Below are positions 27,248 through 36,137 of a stretch of DNA of 64,000 bases, in pieces. The stretch's first letter is position 1. Each line of letters begins with the position of its first letter. The position numbers and the translations under genes are program-made. Under the pieces are notes generated by a model. That model worked only from the letters and a program-made list of their open reading frames with translations. It searched no databases and was not told where the DNA came from. The stretch comes from Luteimonas sp. 9C (GTDB lineage Bacteria; Pseudomonadota; Gammaproteobacteria; Xanthomonadales; Xanthomonadaceae): NCBI RefSeq assembly GCF_902506295.1, contig NZ_LR733312.1:541064-605063 (forward strand). Reading direction: 5' to 3'.

Positions 27248-28630
27248 TCAGTCGGCCTTCGGCGTGATCCGGCGGATCTGGTCGCCGTCGACATCCTCGG
27301 CGCCGCGCGACTTGTTGATCGCGTAGACCGTGCCGTCGCCGGTCGGCAACACGTGGTTGGGGAACGTGCCGCCGTCGAGGTTGGCGACGATGGTGCCGTC
27401 CGCGTCCACGGCGGTGATCGTGCCGGCGCCGCGGCTCGCGACATAGGCGAGCCTGGTGTGCGGATCGAATGCCACGTAGACCGCGCCCGCGCCCACGTAG
27501 ACGTCGTGCAGCACTTCGCCGGTGTCGGCGTTGGCGATCACCAGGTTGTCGCTGCCCTGCGCTGCGACGTAGAGGCGACGGCCCACGGGATCGATCGCGA
27601 CGCCGATGCCGCCGTTGATGGTCGGGAAGCGGAACATCCTGTCGACCTTGCCGGTGGCGCCGTCGAGCACCACCACTTCGCCGGTCGACAGGCCCACCGA
27701 GTAGAGCTTGCCGCCGACCGGGTCGACGGTCAGCGCCATCGGTCCGAATTCCTCGCCGCGCACCTCCGACGGCACGGTCAGGTCCTGCACCAGCTCGAGC
27801 GTCGTCGCGTCGAAGGCCACGAACTTGCCGCCGCCGAAGCCGCTGGCCCAGACGCGGTTGTCCTTGGTGTCCACGACCACGTCGCGGCCGTGCGGCAGCA
27901 CACCCGCGTCGAACTGCTTGACCAGCGACAGGTCGGACTGGCGGTACACGGCCACGGAATCGTCACGGGTATTGGTCACCCAGACGTTGCCATTGGCATC
28001 GTCGACGGCGACCCCGTAGACCGCGTAGACACGACCGTCGGTCTGGCCCTCGACCTGCGCCGGCGTGACGCGTGCGGTGATCTCCAGCGTCTGCGGATCG
28101 AGCTTGAGCAGTTCCGACCGGGTGACCGGCGGACGTCCCACCGCGGCGGTGACGAACAGCGCGTTCGACGCCTGGCTGTGCGCGACCTGGTACAGGCCCT
28201 GCACCAGCTTGTTGGTGACCACGTCGTAGCGCTCCGCACCCGACAGCGGCACGTCCTTGGAGACCTTCACTTCGACCACGGCGGCGGCATCCGGATTGGC
28301 GACGCGGACCACGACCGGGTGGCGGCCGACGGCGGCATCGGCGGGAATCTGCACCGAGCCGGCGACCTTGCCTTCGGCATCGGCGGTCCACGGGCTGGCA
28401 TTGAGCACGGTCTCGCCGCGCAACAGCGTCACCGCCTGGCCCGGCGTGAAGCCCTGGCCGGTCATCTCGACGGTGTCGCCGGCCTTGATCACGGGGCTGG
28501 CGGCGCGCACGGCGCCCTTGAAATCGGGGTCCGGCTGGCCGAAGCCCTGCGCGCCTGCAGCACCGACGGCGGCGCACAGGGCGATGGACAGGGCGGCGAT
28601 GCGCAGACGACGCGAGGACAGCTTTTGCAT
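27248..28630 (-). CDS. YncE-like periplasmic beta-propeller protein with extra N-terminal Ig-like domain
   Basis: From ATG 28630 the protein has 460 residues. A signal peptide (to about 'GAAGAQG') is followed by an Ig/IPT-like domain at about 38-125 ('SPVIKAGDTVEMTGQGFTPG'). A seven-bladed YncE-type propeller follows, with repeated 'VAVDDANGNVWVTN', 'VDTKDNRVWASG' and 'AIDPVGRRLYVAAQG' blades. E. coli YncE (353 residues) is Fur-regulated and lies beside the TonB receptor gene yncD; it lacks the Ig-like part. The location in an iron-uptake operon agrees. Molecular role is unknown. Confidence 0.88.
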   Translation of the reverse strand: MQKLSSRRLRIAALSIALCAAVGAAGAQGFGQPDPDFKGAVRAASPVIKAGDTVEMTGQGFTPGQAVTLLRGETVLNASPWTADAEGKVAGSVQIPADAAVGRHPVVVRVANPDAAAVVEVKVSKDVPLSGAERYDVVTNKLVQGLYQVAHSQASNALFVTAAVGRPPVTRSELLKLDPQTLEITARVTPAQVEGQTDGRVYAVYGVAVDDANGNVWVTNTRDDSVAVYRQSDLSLVKQFDAGVLPHGRDVVVDTKDNRVWASGFGGGKFVAFDATTLELVQDLTVPSEVRGEEFGPMALTVDPVGGKLYSVGLSTGEVVVLDGATGKVDRMFRFPTINGGIGVAIDPVGRRLYVAAQGSDNLVIANADTGEVLHDVYVGAGAVYVAFDPHTRLAYVASRGAGTITAVDADGTIVANLDGGTFPNHVLPTGDGTVYAINKSRGAEDVDGDQIRRITPKAD

Positions 28631-28728
28631 GAGGCACTCCTGGAACATGGATTTGACCGGCATTCCGTATCGCCGGAGGGAAGCAGCGTGTAGAGCGGGC
28701 AGTACGGCGCCCGGGATCGCGAGGATCT

Positions 28729-30054
28729 TCATCGCGGCGCCCGCCGGGAGGCGGCCGTCCCGGCTGCAGGCAGCAACGCCAGCGCGGGAACGTCCGTGCG
28801 CGACGCGAGTTGACGTGCCAAGGCGTCGGCCGGCGCATCGCGACCCGCCGGCACGCAGATGTGCACGCATCCGGCCCAGGTCAGCGCCTGCAGGGCCTGG
28901 TTGAGCAGGCCGGGCGCAGCGTCGTAGGGCGCGCGCGTACGCAGGCCCGCAAACGACCGGGGTCCCTGCGCCAGCGCCTCCAGCGCCGGGGCGAACAGGT
29001 CGCGCGCGCCGGTCACCGGGCCGATGCGTGTGTCGAAGCGCAGATCGCCGCCGAGCGCCGATGGCGCGCCGGGCAGGGCGGCGAACACCAGCGCATCGAG
29101 CGCGTCGAGATGCGCGGCGTCGTCGAGGCGCTGTGCGCCGCGCTGGAACAGGTCCCGGCGCAGGCTCTGGTTGCGGGCGAGATCGCGTGCGGTCTCGGCC
29201 AGGGGCCCGGGTGGCAACCTGCGCAACCGCGCCTGCAGCGCAGCAGGAATCGACAGCGCATCGATGTTCTCGATCGGTGTCGCGCTGCCGATAAACCCGC
29301 AGCCCACACCGGCGAACGCGCGGATCACATCGGCGACGTGCTGCGGTTGCCAGTGCGCGCCGAGGAATTCGTGGGCGATGTAGCCGGCCGGCTCGCGTTC
29401 CATTGCGTCGAGCTGGCGCGCCGCGCCCGGATGTTCGGCGAAGAAGCCGGCGCCGCCGTCGGCGAACTCGCGCAGCAGCGACAGCGCGGTGGCACTGCGC
29501 GCGGCCACGTCGCCTTCCAGGTGCCGTGCGGCTTCGCGCAGCAGACGTTGGGCGCCCTGTAGCTGCGAGGCGCCGGGATGGCTCATGTAGCCGAGTTCGA
29601 GCAGGCCACCGGGCGCGAGACGTCGCTCGACAGTTTCGAGGATCGCGTCACGGACCGCATCCGACACCCAGGCCCACAGACCGTGCGAGACGATGAAATC
29701 GAAGGCATCGCCGTGCTGCGTTGCGTAGTCGCGCAGGTCGGCAAGGACGAATTCGAGATTGGCCAGGCCCGCGCGTTCGGCGATGCCGCGTGCGCGGGCG
29801 ATCTGGGCCGCGTCGGCATCGACGGCGGTGAGCCGGCCCGAGGGATTGCAGGCCGCGGCGACCAGCGCGGTGAGACCCGCGCCGCTGCCGAGCTCGCACC
29901 AGCGGTAGGGCCGTGCGAGGTCGGGCGCGCGGAAACCGAGCGCGGTTGCGGTGGCGTGCAGCCACGCGGGCATCTGTTCGCGATGGAAATGCATCGGGTA
30001 CGCGGCATCGGCATCCGCCACGTCGCCGTCGATGTCCATCGCGACTGCGGTCAC
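28729..30054 (-). CDS. SAM-dependent methyltransferase with C-terminal regulatory domain
   Basis: I chose GTG 30054, which overlaps the esterase stop (GTGA), giving 441 residues; ATG 30039 is an alternative. The N-terminal half is a class I methyltransferase: 'CELGSGAGLTALVAA' (motif I), 'TAVDADAAQIARAR', 'FDFIVSHGLWAWVSD'. The C-terminal half matches the 'methyltransferase regulatory domain' pattern ('HEFLGAHWQPQHVADVI', 'RRDLFQRGAQRL'). The target is unknown. Being embedded between an iron-chelate esterase and transport genes, it may methylate a siderophore or a transport protein (inference). Confidence 0.85.
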   Translation of the reverse strand: MTAVAMDIDGDVADADAAYPMHFHREQMPAWLHATATALGFRAPDLARPYRWCELGSGAGLTALVAAACNPSGRLTAVDADAAQIARARGIAERAGLANLEFVLADLRDYATQHGDAFDFIVSHGLWAWVSDAVRDAILETVERRLAPGGLLELGYMSHPGASQLQGAQRLLREAARHLEGDVAARSATALSLLREFADGGAGFFAEHPGAARQLDAMEREPAGYIAHEFLGAHWQPQHVADVIRAFAGVGCGFIGSATPIENIDALSIPAALQARLRRLPPGPLAETARDLARNQSLRRDLFQRGAQRLDDAAHLDALDALVFAALPGAPSALGGDLRFDTRIGPVTGARDLFAPALEALAQGPRSFAGLRTRAPYDAAPGLLNQALQALTWAGCVHICVPAGRDAPADALARQLASRTDVPALALLPAAGTAASRRAPR

Positions 30055-31091
30055 CGGTTCGGATCCACGCCGTCGGCGCGGCTCGGCGTGTCGCTGTGGT
30101 CGGCGATGCCGGCGACCGCGTGCAGCGCCCACATCAGCGATGCGCGGAACATCGGGCCGTGGGTCAGGGCGGGGAACTCGCGGTAGGTGACCTGCAGACC
30201 ATCGACATCCGACAGCCGCCGCGCCAGCTTTTCCGCCGAATCCGGCGGCGCGGCAGCGATGCGGCGCAGGTGTACCTGCACACGCGGATCGTCGAGATCA
30301 CGGTGCGCGACCTGGCGTTCGCCTTCCCCCAGGCCGATCAGCACACGCGCCGGACGGCCGGCGTTGTTGTCCACGAAGCGCTGCTCGGGCTCGCCCAGCA
30401 GGGCGCCGTCGCCCCACCACAGCGACGGGCTGCCGGCTGCGTAGGTGTCGAACGCACCGGTGCGGGTGTAGAGCGCATGCAGCGCGAACAGACCCGCCAG
30501 CGAGTGGCCCCACAAGGTCTGCTGCGTCGGATCGGTCGCGACCCGGCGTTCGACTTCGGGCCGGATCTGCCGTTCGATGACCTCCAGCAACGCATCCGCG
30601 CCGCCACCGCCGGTGATCGTGCCGCCACTGCGGACCGGGCGTTCACCGGCGAACGGCGTGTAGTCGCGCGTCCGCGCTTCGGAATCGATGCGCAGATCAT
30701 TGGCGTAGCCGACGAACACCAGCGCCTGCGGCACCGGTTGCGCGGCGAGTTCGGCCAGCAGCGCCTCGTCGAATTCGATCAGTGCGGCATTGCCGTCGAG
30801 CATCCAGAACGCCGGCCAGCCGCCTTCGGGCGCCGCGCCTTTCGGCGCCGCGACGTGCACGCGCCAGGTCCGCTGTCCGTCGGCGCTGTGGACCTCGAAC
30901 CGGTTGAAGGCGTAGTGCGCCGACGGTTGGCTGGCGACGGTCTCGCCGATCGACCGGGTGGGATCGCGCTGCTGCGCGGACGCGGTCTGCGGCATGGCCT
31001 GCAGCGCGAACAGCAGGCCCGCGGCCGCTGCAAGCGTGGCCAGGCGCAGCGGGCGAGGAGCGGAGGGGCGGCGGAGCATCATGTAGGGCAT
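30051..31091 (-). CDS. Periplasmic alpha/beta hydrolase, siderophore esterase-like (IroE/Fes type)
   Basis: I chose ATG 31091 (346 residues); ATGs at 31082 and 31079 are close alternatives. A signal peptide (to about 'QTASAQQ') suggests the periplasm, as for IroE. Esterase-family features are 'GWPAFWMLDGNAALIEFDE', nucleophile 'LWGHSLAGLFALHALY', 'AGSPSLWWGDG' and a late His in 'LTHGPMFRASL'. It likely hydrolyses the ester backbone of imported ferric catecholate. It follows the TonB receptor by 103 bp and overlaps the methyltransferase gene. Confidence 0.87.
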   Translation of the reverse strand: MPYMMLRRPSAPRPLRLATLAAAAGLLFALQAMPQTASAQQRDPTRSIGETVASQPSAHYAFNRFEVHSADGQRTWRVHVAAPKGAAPEGGWPAFWMLDGNAALIEFDEALLAELAAQPVPQALVFVGYANDLRIDSEARTRDYTPFAGERPVRSGGTITGGGGADALLEVIERQIRPEVERRVATDPTQQTLWGHSLAGLFALHALYTRTGAFDTYAAGSPSLWWGDGALLGEPEQRFVDNNAGRPARVLIGLGEGERQVAHRDLDDPRVQVHLRRIAAAPPDSAEKLARRLSDVDGLQVTYREFPALTHGPMFRASLMWALHAVAGIADHSDTPSRADGVDPNR

Positions 31092-31194
31092 CGCGTGGGG
31101 CGGGGGTCCGATCTTCGTGCGACGGGCCGGATGCGTCCAGATCGTCGCGGAATGGAGGCCGGACCGCGGACGGTCCGACGGGGTGCGCACGGCA

Positions 31195-33462
31195 TCAGAA
31201 GCCGAGGCGCACGCTGACGTAATAGGAACGGCCCGGCTCGTTGTAGGTCGCCGCGCCGGCGTACTGGCTGTTGGACTCGCGGAACAGGCGCTTGTCGAGC
31301 AGGTTGTTCACGCCGCCGCCCAGGCTCACCGTCGGCGTGATGCGGTAGCGCGCGCCGATGCCCCAGATGCTGTACGGCTCGCGCACCTGGCGCACCGACG
31401 CACAGTCGGCGCCGGCCTCGTCGCAGCGGTCGTCGTTGTTGATGTCGCGCGTCGCCGGCGCCTGGCGGCCGTAGAACGTGCCGGTCAGCAGCAGCGACAG
31501 CGCGTCGGTGGCCTGCCAGTCGAGCGAGGTGTTGACGGTGTACTCGGGAATCACCGACAGCGGCTGGCGGGTCACCGTGTTCTCGTTCTCGATCATGTAG
31601 GTGACGTTGTTGTTCCACTTCAGCACGTTGCCACCCGTGCCGAGCAGCGGAACATTGAAGTTGCCTTCCAGGCCCGAGACCACCGCTTCGGGCGCGTTCT
31701 CCCACCTGAAGATGCGGGCCGGCCCGGCCACGGGTGTGCCGGGCGTCAGTCCGACCGGGGTGACGCCGGCGACCACCTTGTCGCGGTAGTCGTTGTGGAA
31801 ATAGGTCAGCGACGCGTGGTGGCCGGAGACCGGCGCCCACTCGATGCCGATCTCCTTGTTGAGGCTGGTCTCGGCGTCGAGATCGGCGTTGCCGAGGATG
31901 TAGCAACCCGAACCGAGGCTCGGGAAGTTGTCCGGGCAGCCGAACCCCATCGTGTAGTAGAGGTAATTCGGGTTCGACTGGTAGAGGTTGGGCGCCTTGA
32001 ACGCGCGCGCCACGCCGCCCTTGAGCTTGAGGTCGTCGCCCAGCGCGAACTGCACGTTGAGACTGGGGCTGGCGTTGTTGCCGAACTGGCTGTGGTGGTC
32101 GAAGCGCACGCCCGGCGTCACGATCCAGCGCTCGCCGGCGTAGATGTTGTCTTCGACGAACACGGCCGATGTCCGGGAATCGGCCTTGCCGCCGCCGCGG
32201 TCGGGATCGAGGCCCGGGATGCCGCCGCCGTTGTTGCCGGACTGCGACACCGAATAGGGATCCTCAAGCTCGCTGTCGCGATGTTCGAAACCGACGGTCC
32301 AGACGTGCTCGGTCGCGCCGAGGGTCGTCGGCAGGTTCACTTCGCCGTCGATCGCGTAGTTGCGCAGGCGCGAGGTCGACGACGCGGTCGCGCTGCCGAT
32401 CGTGCCTTCCGGACCACCGGCCAGGCCTTCGTTGAGGCGGGTGTTGTTCGTCCCTTCGAACGCGAGCGTGACACGCGAGGACGCATCGCCCCAGCGGCCG
32501 CGGTGCGTCACCGCGCCGCTGTTGCGGTACATGCGGTTGGTCTCGGCGCCCTGTTCGGCGAGTTCGGTCGTCAGCGGTGTGCCGTCGAGGCTGACCGCGC
32601 GGTCGCCGGCGTAGATGTTGCCCTGGCGGCTGGTGCCGGCCTCGAACTCGACCACGTGCGCGTCGTCGAGGTCCCAGCGCAGCAGCGCGTTGACATCCCG
32701 ATTCCGCACGCCCTCGCGGCCCGCGGGCGGGGTGACGCCCGCATCGGTCAGGAAATCGCCGTTGAGGTCGAGCGAATCGGCCTCGGTCTTGTTGAGGTTG
32801 CCGTAGAGGCGGAACGACAGCGCATCGGTCAGCGGACCGCTCAGGGTCACGCCGGCGCGCTGGCTGCCGCCTTCCTCGCCGTGCTGCGGCACCTGGCCGA
32901 ACAGGCTCAGCGACCCGGTGAGGTCACCGGTCGGTCGCTTGGTGATGATGTTGACCACGCCGCCCGAGGCGCCTGAGCCGTAGCGCGCGGCTGCGGGACC
33001 GCGCAGCACTTCGATGCGCTCGACCGCTTCGGCCGGCACCCAGTTGGTGTCGCCGCGCGTGTTGCGCTCGCCGCTGCGGCCCATGCGGATCGAATCGCGC
33101 GAGCCGACCGGCTTGCCGTCGACGAGGATTAGCGTGTTTTCAGGCCCCATGCCGCGCAGGTCGATCTGGCGGTTGTTGCCGTACTGGCCGGACGCGCTGT
33201 TTCCGGTGAGGTTCACGCCCGGCATGGTGCGGATCAGTTCGGACAGATCGTTGGCCGGCGGGCGGCGTTCGATGTCCTCCACCGTGATGACCGAGGTGCC
33301 CAGCGCCTGGCGGGCGATGGCTTCGGCAGTGACGCGCACCGTGTCGAGATCCACCGCCGTGCGGTCGGCATCCGGGGCCGGGCTTTGCGCGAAGGCGGGG
33401 CCCCAGATCAACAGGGCGATCGAGGCGGACAGCGTGGTGCGGTACACGGGGGCGGACGACAT
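31195..33462 (-). CDS. TonB-dependent catecholate siderophore receptor (FepA-like)
   Basis: This 755-residue outer-membrane protein starts at ATG 33462. It has a signal peptide, a TonB-box-like 'DTVRVTAEA', and a plug domain with 'RTMPGVNLTGNSASGQYGNN', 'RQIDLRGMGPENTLILVDGKPV' and 'VLRGPAAARYGSGASGGVVNI'. A 22-strand barrel ends in 'YYVSVRLGF' with the terminal Phe needed for assembly. The plug is strongly FepA/PfeA-like, so ferric enterobactin-type catecholates are the likely ligand. A Fur-box-like site lies 93 bp upstream. Confidence 0.93.
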   Translation of the reverse strand: MSSAPVYRTTLSASIALLIWGPAFAQSPAPDADRTAVDLDTVRVTAEAIARQALGTSVITVEDIERRPPANDLSELIRTMPGVNLTGNSASGQYGNNRQIDLRGMGPENTLILVDGKPVGSRDSIRMGRSGERNTRGDTNWVPAEAVERIEVLRGPAAARYGSGASGGVVNIITKRPTGDLTGSLSLFGQVPQHGEEGGSQRAGVTLSGPLTDALSFRLYGNLNKTEADSLDLNGDFLTDAGVTPPAGREGVRNRDVNALLRWDLDDAHVVEFEAGTSRQGNIYAGDRAVSLDGTPLTTELAEQGAETNRMYRNSGAVTHRGRWGDASSRVTLAFEGTNNTRLNEGLAGGPEGTIGSATASSTSRLRNYAIDGEVNLPTTLGATEHVWTVGFEHRDSELEDPYSVSQSGNNGGGIPGLDPDRGGGKADSRTSAVFVEDNIYAGERWIVTPGVRFDHHSQFGNNASPSLNVQFALGDDLKLKGGVARAFKAPNLYQSNPNYLYYTMGFGCPDNFPSLGSGCYILGNADLDAETSLNKEIGIEWAPVSGHHASLTYFHNDYRDKVVAGVTPVGLTPGTPVAGPARIFRWENAPEAVVSGLEGNFNVPLLGTGGNVLKWNNNVTYMIENENTVTRQPLSVIPEYTVNTSLDWQATDALSLLLTGTFYGRQAPATRDINNDDRCDEAGADCASVRQVREPYSIWGIGARYRITPTVSLGGGVNNLLDKRLFRESNSQYAGAATYNEPGRSYYVSVRLGF

Positions 33463-33554
33463 GCAGGAACTCCGGCGCGGGTCACTCGCCATGGCGGCGG
33501 CAGGCGGTAGATGGGGAAGGGCGTCGCGGGACGACGTCCGCCCATAGTAAATTG

Positions 33555-33573
33555 AATGCGAATTGTTCTCAAT
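33555..33573 (-). promoter_or_regulatory. Fur box for the leftward receptor operon
   Basis: AATGCGAATTGTTCTCAAT is close to the inverted-repeat Fur consensus (AATGAGAATnATTCTCATT-like). It lies 93 bp before the receptor ATG in the divergent iron promoter region. Iron-loaded Fur would repress the receptor-esterase-methyltransferase series. Confidence 0.72.
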
Positions 33574-33631
33574 CACATCATGCTCTCGAGGCGCCGGGAC
33601 TGACCGTTCCGCGCCGCCCCGGTTCGCGTGT

Positions 33632-33652
33632 AAATGCGATCTGTTATCATTT
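33632..33652 (+). promoter_or_regulatory. Fur box for the rightward siderophore synthesis operon
   Basis: A 21-bp dyad starts AAATGCGAT and ends TTATCATTT, the right half matching the Fur consensus half-site well. It lies 89 bp before the MFS gene start. With the site at 33555-33573 it gives each divergent operon its own Fur site. The whole gap (33463-33740, 278 bp) is otherwise non-coding. Confidence 0.65.
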
Positions 33653-33740
33653 GGAAGTCGATCGCCGTGCCGGTTCCCCCGGGCACGACGCCGTGATCCG
33701 CCTGCTGGACCGCCGCCCGCGGCCGCCAACCGAGATTCTG

Positions 33741-34949
33741 ATGCTCACTGCGACGACCACGCGTTCCACCGCGTCCGCACTGCCGACGCTGGTGTTCACC
33801 GTCCTGGTGGGCACGATGGCGATGATGGCGTTCGTCGCCGTGGTGGGTCCGATCGTCCGGTTGCTGGGTCTGGCCGAATGGCACGCAGGTCTGTCGGTGA
33901 GCGCGGCGGGTGTGCTGCTGATCGTGTCGGCGCGGCGCTGGGGTCGGCTGAGTGACCGGATCGGCCGCCGGCGTGTGCTGTTGATCGGCCTGTCCGGTTA
34001 CGCCGCCGTGTACATCGTGATGGCCGTGTTCGTGGATGCCGCGCTGCGCGGGCCACCGGCCGTGTTGCTCTCGGTGGCGATGCTGGTGGCCACGCGCGCG
34101 CTGATCGGTCTGTTCTGGGCGGCGGTGTCCCCGACGGCGATGGCGACCATCGCCGACGAAATGCCCGCGGGCGTCCGCGGGGCGGCGATGGCCAAGCTCG
34201 GCACCGCCAGCGCGATCGGCATGGTGATCGGACCGGCGGTGGCCGGCTGGATCGCCGCCCACGGCATCGGCATCACGCTCTACATCGCCGCGTCGCTGCC
34301 GCTGCTCTCCCTGGCGGTCGTGTGGAGCCGCTTGCCCGACACGACGCCATCCCATGCCGGACGCGCGGGCCCGCGGCCGACGCTCGCGTATGCCGATCCG
34401 CGGTTGCGGCTGCCGCTGTGCGCGGTCTTCGCGGCGATGGCCTCGGTGAGCATCGCGCAGGTCGTGGTCGGCTTCTTCGCGATCGACCGTCTGCAGCTGT
34501 CGCCGGCCGACGGCGCGCGGGTCGCCGGTCTGGCGCTGACCGCGGTCGGCGTCGGGCTGATCCTGGCGCAGTCGCTGGTGATGCGCTTCAAAGCCGTGCC
34601 GCCAGCGCGCTGGATCGCCGCCGGCGCGCTGATCTCCGGTGTCGGCTTCGCCTCCGCGGCGCTGGTGGCGGCGCAGTGGCAGTTGTTGCTGGCTTACGGC
34701 GTCGCAGCGTTCGGCATGGGCTTCGTGTTCCCGTCCTTCCAGGCGCTGGCCGCCGATTCCGTGGAATCGCACGAGCAGGGCGCCGCTGCGGGCACGGTCG
34801 CGTCGGTGCAGGGCATGGGCATGGTGGCCGGTCCCCTGCTGGGGACGCTGCTGTATCGCGGGTCGCCGGCGGCGCCGTACATCTGCGTCGGGGCGGTCCT
34901 GGTCGGCCTGTCGCTGGTCGCGGCGCTGCACGCGAGGCGGCCCGCGTGA
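33741..34949 (+). CDS. MFS transporter, probable siderophore exporter
   Basis: I chose ATG 33741, giving 402 residues and 12 membrane segments; the longer open frame upstream covers the promoter region. The MFS loop motif 'GRLSDRIGRRRVLLIG' lies between helices 2 and 3, and 'SVQGMGMVAGPLLGTLLY' is in the C-half. It is the first gene of the ent operon and overlaps entC (GTGA). Export of the catecholate product, as by EntS, is the likely role from position; sequence alone shows only a drug/metabolite-type MFS. Confidence 0.85.
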   Translation: MLTATTTRSTASALPTLVFTVLVGTMAMMAFVAVVGPIVRLLGLAEWHAGLSVSAAGVLLIVSARRWGRLSDRIGRRRVLLIGLSGYAAVYIVMAVFVDAALRGPPAVLLSVAMLVATRALIGLFWAAVSPTAMATIADEMPAGVRGAAMAKLGTASAIGMVIGPAVAGWIAAHGIGITLYIAASLPLLSLAVVWSRLPDTTPSHAGRAGPRPTLAYADPRLRLPLCAVFAAMASVSIAQVVVGFFAIDRLQLSPADGARVAGLALTAVGVGLILAQSLVMRFKAVPPARWIAAGALISGVGFASAALVAAQWQLLLAYGVAAFGMGFVFPSFQALAADSVESHEQGAAAGTVASVQGMGMVAGPLLGTLLYRGSPAAPYICVGAVLVGLSLVAALHARRPA

Positions 34950-36112
34950 GTGCGGTCCGCGCCGGAGAGATGCGCGACCCGGCGGGCGATGTCGCCAGCC
35001 TGTTCCGGCTGCATGCGCCGGACCGGCGCCTGACCACCGGCGGCATTCACGAGCGCCTACCCCCGGGTCCTGCCGCGACGCTCGGCGCACGCGTCGCTGC
35101 GTTCTTCGCCGCGCGGCGCAGCGGGCCGGAGCTGCTGGTGGGCGCGCTGCCGTTCGATCCGCATCACGACGACGCGCTGTACCAGCCGGCGCAGATCGCC
35201 GCGCCGGCGCGCCCCGCGGCGCTCCCGACGCCCGGGCCGTCGTGCGCGGCGACGGAGCTGCCGTCGGCGGACGACTACGCCGATGCCGTCGCACGCTGCG
35301 TGGCCATGCTGCGCCACGCGCCTGCCGGCCCGGACGCATTGCACAAGGTCGTGCTCGCGCGCGGCCTGCGTGTGGACAGCGCGACGCCGATCGATCCGGG
35401 CATGCTCGCCCGCCGGCTCGCCAGCGATGCCAGCGTGACCACCTACGTCGTGCCGTTGCCGGCGGCATCCGGCGAGCCGCCCGCGTGGCTGGTCGGTGCC
35501 ACGCCGGAACTGCTGGTGTCGCGGCGCGGTCGCGCGGTCGTCTCGCACCCGCTGGCCGGCTCCGCGCGTCGCGTCGGCCACGAGGCCGAAGACCGCCGCC
35601 GTACCGATGCGCTGCTGGCATCGGACAAGGATCTGCACGAGCACCGCCTCGTCGTCGAAGCGATCCTCGACGGCCTGGCGCCGCTGTGCAGCCAGCTGCA
35701 GGCACCGCCGCGGCCGTCGCTGCATGCGACCGCGACGATGTGGCATCTCGCGACGCGCATCACCGGCACGCTGAAACGTGACGACATCTCGTCGGCGACG
35801 CTCGCTGGTGTGCTGCATCCCACGCCCGCGGTCTGCGGCACGCCGCGGCTGCCGGCGCTGCAGGCGATCCGCGAACTCGAACCCTTCGACCGCGGTTTCT
35901 ATGCCGGCGCAGTCGGCTGGACCGATGCGTCGGGCGATGGCGACTGGTACGTGGCGATCCGCTGCGCGCGCGTGCAGGGTCACACGATGCATCTGTTCGC
36001 CGGGGCCGGTATCGTGGCCGACTCGCAGCCCGCGCTCGAGGTCGACGAGACCGCGGCCAAGTTCATGGCCCTGCGCAATGCGCTCGGCATCGACGACGCC
36101 CGCGCGGCCTGA
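34946..36112 (+). CDS. entC: Isochorismate synthase EntC
   Basis: The 388-residue protein starts at GTG 34946 within the stop of the preceding gene. Chorismate-enzyme features are '[12 protein letters not shown]' (general base Lys), '[14 protein letters not shown]', '[10 protein letters not shown]', '[17 protein letters not shown]', '[11 protein letters not shown]' and '[14 protein letters not shown]' (Mg-binding Glu nearby). It converts chorismate to isochorismate, the first committed step to 2,3-dihydroxybenzoate. Length fits EntC/DhbC. Confidence 0.95.
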   Translation: MSAVRAGEMRDPAGDVASLFRLHAPDRRLTTGGIHERLPPGPAATLGARVAAFFAARRSGPELLVGALPFDPHHDDALYQPAQIAAPARPAALPTPGPSCAATELPSADDYADAVARCVAMLRHAPAGPDALHKVVLARGLRVDSATPIDPGMLARRLASDASVTTYVVPLPAASGEPPAWLVGATPELLVSRRGRAVVSHPLAGSARRVGHEAEDRRRTDALLASDKDLHEHRLVVEAILDGLAPLCSQLQAPPRPSLHATATMWHLATRITGTLKRDDISSATLAGVLHPTPAVCGTPRLPALQAIRELEPFDRGFYAGAVGWTDASGDGDWYVAIRCARVQGHTMHLFAGAGIVADSQPALEVDETAAKFMALRNALGIDDARAA

Positions 36113-36137
36113 AGACCCACCTGGACCCCTGTTGCGC

